Shown in pieces: positions 60,002-64,000 of a stretch of 64,000 nt of DNA. Numbering within the stretch: the stretch's first letter is position 1; the number at the start of each line of letters is the position of its first letter. The notes under the pieces are model-generated. The model was not told where the DNA came from. It saw nothing but the letters and a program-made list of their open reading frames with translations, and searched no databases. A program made the position numbers and the translations under genes. The stretch is from Clostridia bacterium (GTDB taxonomy: Bacteria > Bacillota > Clostridia > Oscillospirales > Acutalibacteraceae), in contig JAFODS010000067.1 of NCBI GenBank assembly GCA_017380575.1, positions 1-64,000 on the forward strand, written 5' to 3'.

Positions 60002-61520
60002 TTTCTTCTTCCTCCATAGTACGCTTTTCATTCTCTTTGGCAATCGCTTCATCAATATCCCATGCATCCTCAATTTCAACATGATCAATATCAAAACAAA
60101 TAGTAACAGTTGTGCCCTTACCGAGAATGCTGTCAACATCAAATGTACCGTTATGCATACGAATAATTTCATCAACGACTGCAAGTCCGATTCCCGAACC
60201 GTGAACAGTCATATTTGTTTTATAAAATTTCTCTTTAACGTGCGGTAAATCCTCTTCTGAAATTCCACATCCTGTATCAGAAACAGTAATTTTAATCCTG
60301 TCATCCGAAATATCTGCAATTGTAAGTATTTTGCCGCCTTGTTTAGTGTACTTCAAAGCATTATCAAGCACATTTACAAAAACCTGCTTGATTCTGTCCG
60401 GGTCACCGTCCATCGGTGCGGGAAGATTCGGAGCAGTATAAACAAGCTCTTTACCCTCGCGCATTGCTCTGTCCTTGAATGCAAATACCGTTTCGTCAAG
60501 TTCAGCAAGTACATCCATCTTTTCAATTTTCAAAGACATTCTTCCGCTTTGCATCCTGGAAAAATCAAGAAGTTCTTCAACAATTCCGTTGAGTCTGGCA
60601 GATTCACTGATAATAACACCCATACCACGTTCGGTAAGTGACGGATCAGTGTCGGCAATCTGCAACAAGGTTTCGCCCCAGCCTTTGATTGCCGTAAGCG
60701 GAGTACGCAACTCGTGCGATACTGTTGAAATAAAATCGTTCTTGATTTTGTCAGACACCTTGATTTTTTCCGCCATATTATTAATAGTATCACACAACTC
60801 ACCAACCTCATCTTTATAAAGATAGTGGTCGATACGAGCATCATAATTACCTTCAGCAATCATTCTGGCTGTGTCGTTGATATCACGAATTGATTTAACA
60901 ATTGAATTTATAAAAATTACACCGGAAATCAACAAGACAAGGACAAGTAACAAGAAAACAAGAAAAATTATTGCATACCAGGTATTGATCTGTGCATCGA
61001 TTTCTTCCAAGGAAACAAGATACCTTACTGCACCGATAATCTCACTTTTTGAATTTAAAACCGGTTTTGTTAAAGATGAAACTTTTTCACCCGAATCAAG
61101 TTCACCCGTCCACCTTGCAATATTATTAAGATCTGTTACCGCCGCTTCATATTCAGGAACCGCAGTAGAGCTATTGATTGGAAAACCGCTTGAAGAAATT
61201 ATTACATTACCGTATTTATCAATAACCCAAACTTCAACAGTTGCCTTGTCCTTAAAATCATAAACAAAACTACGTGCACCTTTTTCAAAAGTTGCATCAT
61301 CACTTGAAAAGCTTTCAAAGTATGTGTCAACCGCACTGTTTGAATAATTTAACATTCTGCGTTCAACTGAATCGTAGTAATAGGAATGTACAATATACGC
61401 ACCGACAACACAGATGACAAGTAAAAAAGCAATAACAATAATTGTTGTCTGAATAAACCAACGTTTAGTAAGACCGTTAAATCCGTTAATTGTTTTCGCA
61501 ATCTTCTTTTCTGCTGACAA
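59994..61520 (-). CDS. Sensor histidine kinase
   Basis: A 508-residue membrane kinase: helix 1 (22-43), an outside sensor of about 135 residues (Cache-like, 45-180), helix 2 (181-204), HAMP (205-257), dimerisation domain with His269 in STVSHELRTPLTAIKG, and the ATPase with NVLDNALKYT, DTGCGI and GSGIGLAVV. TTG 61520 is chosen because AGGAGG lies 8 nt upstream. It lacks the PAS domain of WalK. It is downstream of its response regulator with a 32-nt gap. A cell-wall or stress signal is likely but unproven. Confidence 0.92.
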   Translation of the reverse strand: MSAEKKIAKTINGFNGLTKRWFIQTTIIVIAFLLVICVVGAYIVHSYYYDSVERRMLNYSNSAVDTYFESFSSDDATFEKGARSFVYDFKDKATVEVWVIDKYGNVIISSSGFPINSSTAVPEYEAAVTDLNNIARWTGELDSGEKVSSLTKPVLNSKSEIIGAVRYLVSLEEIDAQINTWYAIIFLVFLLLVLVLLISGVIFINSIVKSIRDINDTARMIAEGNYDARIDHYLYKDEVGELCDTINNMAEKIKVSDKIKNDFISTVSHELRTPLTAIKGWGETLLQIADTDPSLTERGMGVIISESARLNGIVEELLDFSRMQSGRMSLKIEKMDVLAELDETVFAFKDRAMREGKELVYTAPNLPAPMDGDPDRIKQVFVNVLDNALKYTKQGGKILTIADISDDRIKITVSDTGCGISEEDLPHVKEKFYKTNMTVHGSGIGLAVVDEIIRMHNGTFDVDSILGKGTTVTICFDIDHVEIEDAWDIDEAIAKENEKRTMEEEENA

Positions 61521-61552
61521 TGCGTACACCTCCTCTTACAATAATAATTCAA

Positions 61553-62254
61553 TCAAACCCACTTGTAACCCAAACCCCATATTGTAAGCAAATGCTTCGG
61601 ATTTGAGGGATCTTCTTCTATCTTCTTTCTTACTCTACGTATATTTACGTCAACTATCTTCTCTTCTCCATAATAATCAGCTCCCCAGACATAATTGAGA
61701 ATATCGGTTCTGCTTAATGCTGTTCCCTGATTCTTGAAGAAATACTCAAGTATCTGAAACTCTACCTGAGTAATATCAATATAGACATCATTCTTCGTTA
61801 ACGAACGGCTCTTACAGTCAAGTCTGAACGGACCGGAAACGATAACGTTATCGTCGTTATCAGCAGCATTTCTTACCGCTGAAACACGGCGTGCCAGTGC
61901 ATCAACTCGTGCAGTAAACTCAGATGGCGAAAAAGGCTTTGTAATGTAATCGTCTGCACCGAGCAATAGACCTGTAACCTTATCCATCTCCTGTGTTTTT
62001 GCAGTTAACATCACAATTCCGATGTTATTATTCATACTTCTGAGTTTTTTGCAAAGCTCAAGACCATCCATTCGTGGCATCATAATATCCAGAACTGCGA
62101 TTTTAATCGAATCGCCTTCCTGAATATATTTTTCATAAGCGTCCTGACCGTCAAAAGCTTCAATAACTTCATATCCTGATCGATTCAGGTTTATAACAAT
62201 AAATTCGCGGATCGGAGCTTCGTCTTCAGCAACTAAAATTTTCACTTTATTCAT
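61553..62254 (-). CDS. OmpR-family response regulator
   Basis: A 233-residue regulator: receiver domain with AEDEAP (10-12 acidic pair), phosphorylated Asp56 in VLDIMMPRMDG, VMLTAKTQ and KPFSPSEFTAR with Lys106, then a winged helix (DVNIRRVRKKIEEDPSNPKHL). It overlaps the lipoprotein stop by 4 nt (ATGA) and precedes its kinase. Close to the PhoP/YycF style, but the target genes are unknown. Confidence 0.95.
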   Translation of the reverse strand: MNKVKILVAEDEAPIREFIVINLNRSGYEVIEAFDGQDAYEKYIQEGDSIKIAVLDIMMPRMDGLELCKKLRSMNNNIGIVMLTAKTQEMDKVTGLLLGADDYITKPFSPSEFTARVDALARRVSAVRNAADNDDNVIVSGPFRLDCKSRSLTKNDVYIDITQVEFQILEYFFKNQGTALSRTDILNYVWGADYYGEEKIVDVNIRRVRKKIEEDPSNPKHLLTIWGLGYKWV

Positions 62255-63645
62255 CGTAATCCCCCAAAATCAGTTAAAATAAAGCTTTTTACAAGCCATT
62301 CATCGTTTATTCCGAAGTTTTTACCTTCATCAGTAATTCTGTAAACATAAGTCTTTGCAGATGTTGTTTTAATAATTTCATATCCGTTGAACTTTTTTGC
62401 CTCTTGCTCGTCAGCATTATTGTACGTATATACACTGAACAATAAATCGCCGATTTCACCTTTTGTTGCATTCCATCGGTAGTAGTCCCATTGGCCGTCA
62501 GTACCGCAGACAGTAATCCTGCCCACCCAAGAACTTTTAACATTCAGCATATAACCCAACTGCTTGTTGACAATCGAATACTGGACAGGAACAAGCTTAC
62601 CGTTTCTGTACTTAACCCATTTTGTAAAATACATTTTAGTGGCCGGATTATTGTCAGAAGTTACCGCTGACGACGAATTCAGGATATCAGATGTTGTTAC
62701 ATTCGAACCCGGCATTTCAACGCTTGTCGGAATTTCAAGGAATTTATCTGAGTCAACATCATAAACAGAAAGATTTATGTTTCTCCACGTAAGAATCGTT
62801 GACTGTGAAGCTATATCAAACAGCGGTGAAACAAGTTGGTTTTTCTTAGCATCCCAATAAATAACTTCCGTAATAGATTCACTGAGACCCTTTGCTGACT
62901 CAACATAAATATAGTTTGTGTTGTTAACCGTTTCCATTGTTACTGATGAATATGCTGAAATATTACCGTCCATTGCAGTTTCACCGTACAACGAAAGTGT
63001 CTTGTTGTTTTGATCTAGATTATACACTCTTGCCGTAGCTGTAAGTTTATCCTGAACCGAAGCGTCTACCGTAAGAGTCAGAACATCACGGCAGCCATCA
63101 CCGTTTACGTCAACCACATCAAAATGAGTATAAGGATACGATGCTATCTGATTAAAAGAATCCTGATTGACAGAATATTCTGAAAATGCTCTGTTATTCT
63201 TACTTGAGAACAAGTACCAACCGATAAGAACTTCTGATTTATTATCATTATCAAGATCCGAAACAATTACCTTATCGACTGTATTGCCGGGACCGTCCTG
63301 AGTTGCAACATATTTCCATTCATCTTCAAAATATCTGAAAAAAGAAACTTTCGCAATTTCAGGTGTGTCTGCAAGTACGTAAAAGACAAAAGCCTCTTCC
63401 GATCCGTCCTTATCAATATCAACAATAACAAAGGATGACTGGTGATCACCATTTTCAGGTGTCAGCAAAGAAACCTTTTCCTTTATTGCATTTTCGAACG
63501 CATCCTGAAGTCCCTGATATTTTCCTATAAGCTTCGGAGGTCGCATTAAATTGTCAAAGCTCGTAAATCGGAACGAACAGCCCGAAAAAGAAGTAATTAT
63601 TGCAAACACCATAACGATAGCAATAACAGCTCTCAGCTTTTTCAA
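62251..63645 (-). CDS. FG-GAP/VCBS-type lipoprotein
   Basis: A 464-residue lipoprotein: signal with Cys23 (SFSGC, Phe at -3 is unusual). The body has Asp-rich calcium-loop repeats, VDIDKDGSEEAF (75-86), SDLDNDNKSEVLIGW (129-143), VDVNGDGCRDVLTLT (178-192) and YDVDSDKFLEI. These match FG-GAP beta-propeller blades. It leads a three-gene unit with the response regulator and kinase and may be an outside signal-binding partner. TTG start with GGGGG 7 nt upstream. Confidence 0.82.
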   Translation of the reverse strand: MKKLRAVIAIVMVFAIITSFSGCSFRFTSFDNLMRPPKLIGKYQGLQDAFENAIKEKVSLLTPENGDHQSSFVIVDIDKDGSEEAFVFYVLADTPEIAKVSFFRYFEDEWKYVATQDGPGNTVDKVIVSDLDNDNKSEVLIGWYLFSSKNNRAFSEYSVNQDSFNQIASYPYTHFDVVDVNGDGCRDVLTLTVDASVQDKLTATARVYNLDQNNKTLSLYGETAMDGNISAYSSVTMETVNNTNYIYVESAKGLSESITEVIYWDAKKNQLVSPLFDIASQSTILTWRNINLSVYDVDSDKFLEIPTSVEMPGSNVTTSDILNSSSAVTSDNNPATKMYFTKWVKYRNGKLVPVQYSIVNKQLGYMLNVKSSWVGRITVCGTDGQWDYYRWNATKGEIGDLLFSVYTYNNADEQEAKKFNGYEIIKTTSAKTYVYRITDEGKNFGINDEWLVKSFILTDFGGLR

Positions 63646-63691
63646 TCAGACACCCCCTAAACATACAATTATCCATAATATTTTTCATATT

Positions 63692-63721
63692 ATTATAACA
63701 CAAACCAAAATAATTTTACAA
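63692..63721 (-). promoter_or_regulatory. Sigma-A promoter of the lipoprotein-regulator-kinase run
   Basis: Minus strand: -35 TTGTAA (63716-63721), an 18-nt spacer and -10 TATAAT (63692-63697). The leader is about 40 nt. It is the only clear promoter heading the run of about 24 kb ending at spoVM. The A/T-rich stretch from 63722 to 63773 shows no gene. Confidence 0.6.
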
Positions 63722-63773
63722 CACAAAATATTAAAATATTTGTTAAAAAATTAATAATTATTTTATAAAAACA

Positions 63774-63802
63774 AAGTAAGAGAAGAAAACCTTCTCTTAC
63801 TT
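63774..63802 (-). terminator. Terminator after the YbbR-like gene
   Basis: A perfect 12-bp stem AAGTAAGAGAAG/CTTCTCTTACTT with a 5-nt loop, followed on the minus strand by TGTTTTTAT. It separates the right-edge gene from the lipoprotein operon. Confidence 0.92.
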
Positions 63803-63807
63803 AAAAC

Positions 63808-64000
63808 TCATTTAATTTTAACTGTTGCATAATATGTACCGGATACCCAACTGTTTTCTGAAGACATAACAGTAAATCTTATCGGCACACGCTGTTCTGT
63901 ACTGTTAACTTCAATATCCGTAAGATTAATCACACCGTGAATATCCTCAGGTTTTATATCCTGAATTTCAGCAGAACCTGCACACACATTAACAATTCCC
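63808..64000 (-). CDS. 3' end of a probable YbbR-domain protein (start beyond window)
   Basis: The open frame from the right edge reads 63 codons to a TGA at 63808-63810. The visible end has alternating strands: EIQDIKPEDIHGVINLTDIEV, RIPIRFTV-type, and WVSGTYYATVKIK at the C-terminus. This layout fits the last YbbR repeat, as in CdaR, the regulator of the c-di-AMP cyclase CdaA. Only the tail is seen, so the call is tentative; a cdaA gene would be expected to the right of the window. Confidence 0.5.
   Translation of the reverse strand, partial: GIVNVCAGSAEIQDIKPEDIHGVINLTDIEVNSTEQRVPIRFTVMSSENSWVSGTYYATVKIK

Overview
The window looks like chromosomal DNA of a low-GC, monoderm, endospore-lineage Firmicute, most likely class Clostridia near Oscillospiraceae/Ruminococcaceae. 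The reasons are clostridial gene orders (yicC-remA-gmk-rpoZ-priA-def-fmt-yugP-rsmB-rlmN-prpC-prkC-rsgA-spoVM and scpA-scpB-DUF2953-gerW-dacF-rluB), several sporulation-family genes (spoIIR, spoVM, gerW, cwlD, a spoIIM-like gene), strong GGAGG ribosome-binding sites, frequent TTG starts and sigma-A promoters. The genus is inferred from gene content only. I found no rRNA, tRNA, insertion sequence, prophage or CRISPR array.

Layout: 1-5.3 kb (mostly minus) holds a truncated dnaA, a large secreted alpha/beta-hydrolase-like protein, a PAP2 phosphatase (plus) and rodA. 5.4-8.3 kb (plus) holds tsaE-tsaB-rpiB-upp and a SpoIIM-like membrane protein. 8.3-12.3 kb (minus) holds a XerC/D recombinase, a DUF6873-like protein, radA and cwlD. 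12.3-13.0 kb (plus) holds two half-size TSUP transporter proteins. 13.0-25.1 kb (minus) is one tightly packed run from the tmk promoter: tmk, DUF2156, GNAT, DJ-1, mltG, U32 peptidase-like tRNA hydroxylase, murE, a FemAB aminoacyltransferase, a class A PBP, ruvX and vanZ. It is rich in cell-wall functions.

25.2-39.6 kb (minus) is the accessory part: an unknown membrane protein, a carbohydrate group (DUF2804, ChbG-type deacetylase, GPH sugar symporter), spoIIR with a large inverted repeat over its start, a WYL regulator with a GH2 glycosidase, an unknown small protein and a GT2 glycosyltransferase, then a lipoprotein/MMPL pair and a membrane-anchored metallophosphoesterase.

39.6-63.7 kb (minus) is a nearly gapless run of about 27 genes. 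Transcription enters at 63.7 kb with an FG-GAP lipoprotein, response regulator and histidine kinase. It continues through DUF1385, prmC, M50 protease, scpAB, DUF2953-gerW, dacF, rluB and the yicC-to-rsgA housekeeping block, and ends in two very small genes, one of which I identify as spoVM. The right edge carries the 3' end of a probable YbbR-domain gene.

The main points for a second look are the 29-codon spoVM, the hairpins over the starts of spoIIR and of the small gene before spoVM, a MurE lacking the meso-DAP DNPR motif beside a FemAB protein, the unusual surroundings and strand bias next to dnaA, and several uncharacterised secreted or membrane gene sets. I did not find a clearly novel multi-gene defence or mobile system.
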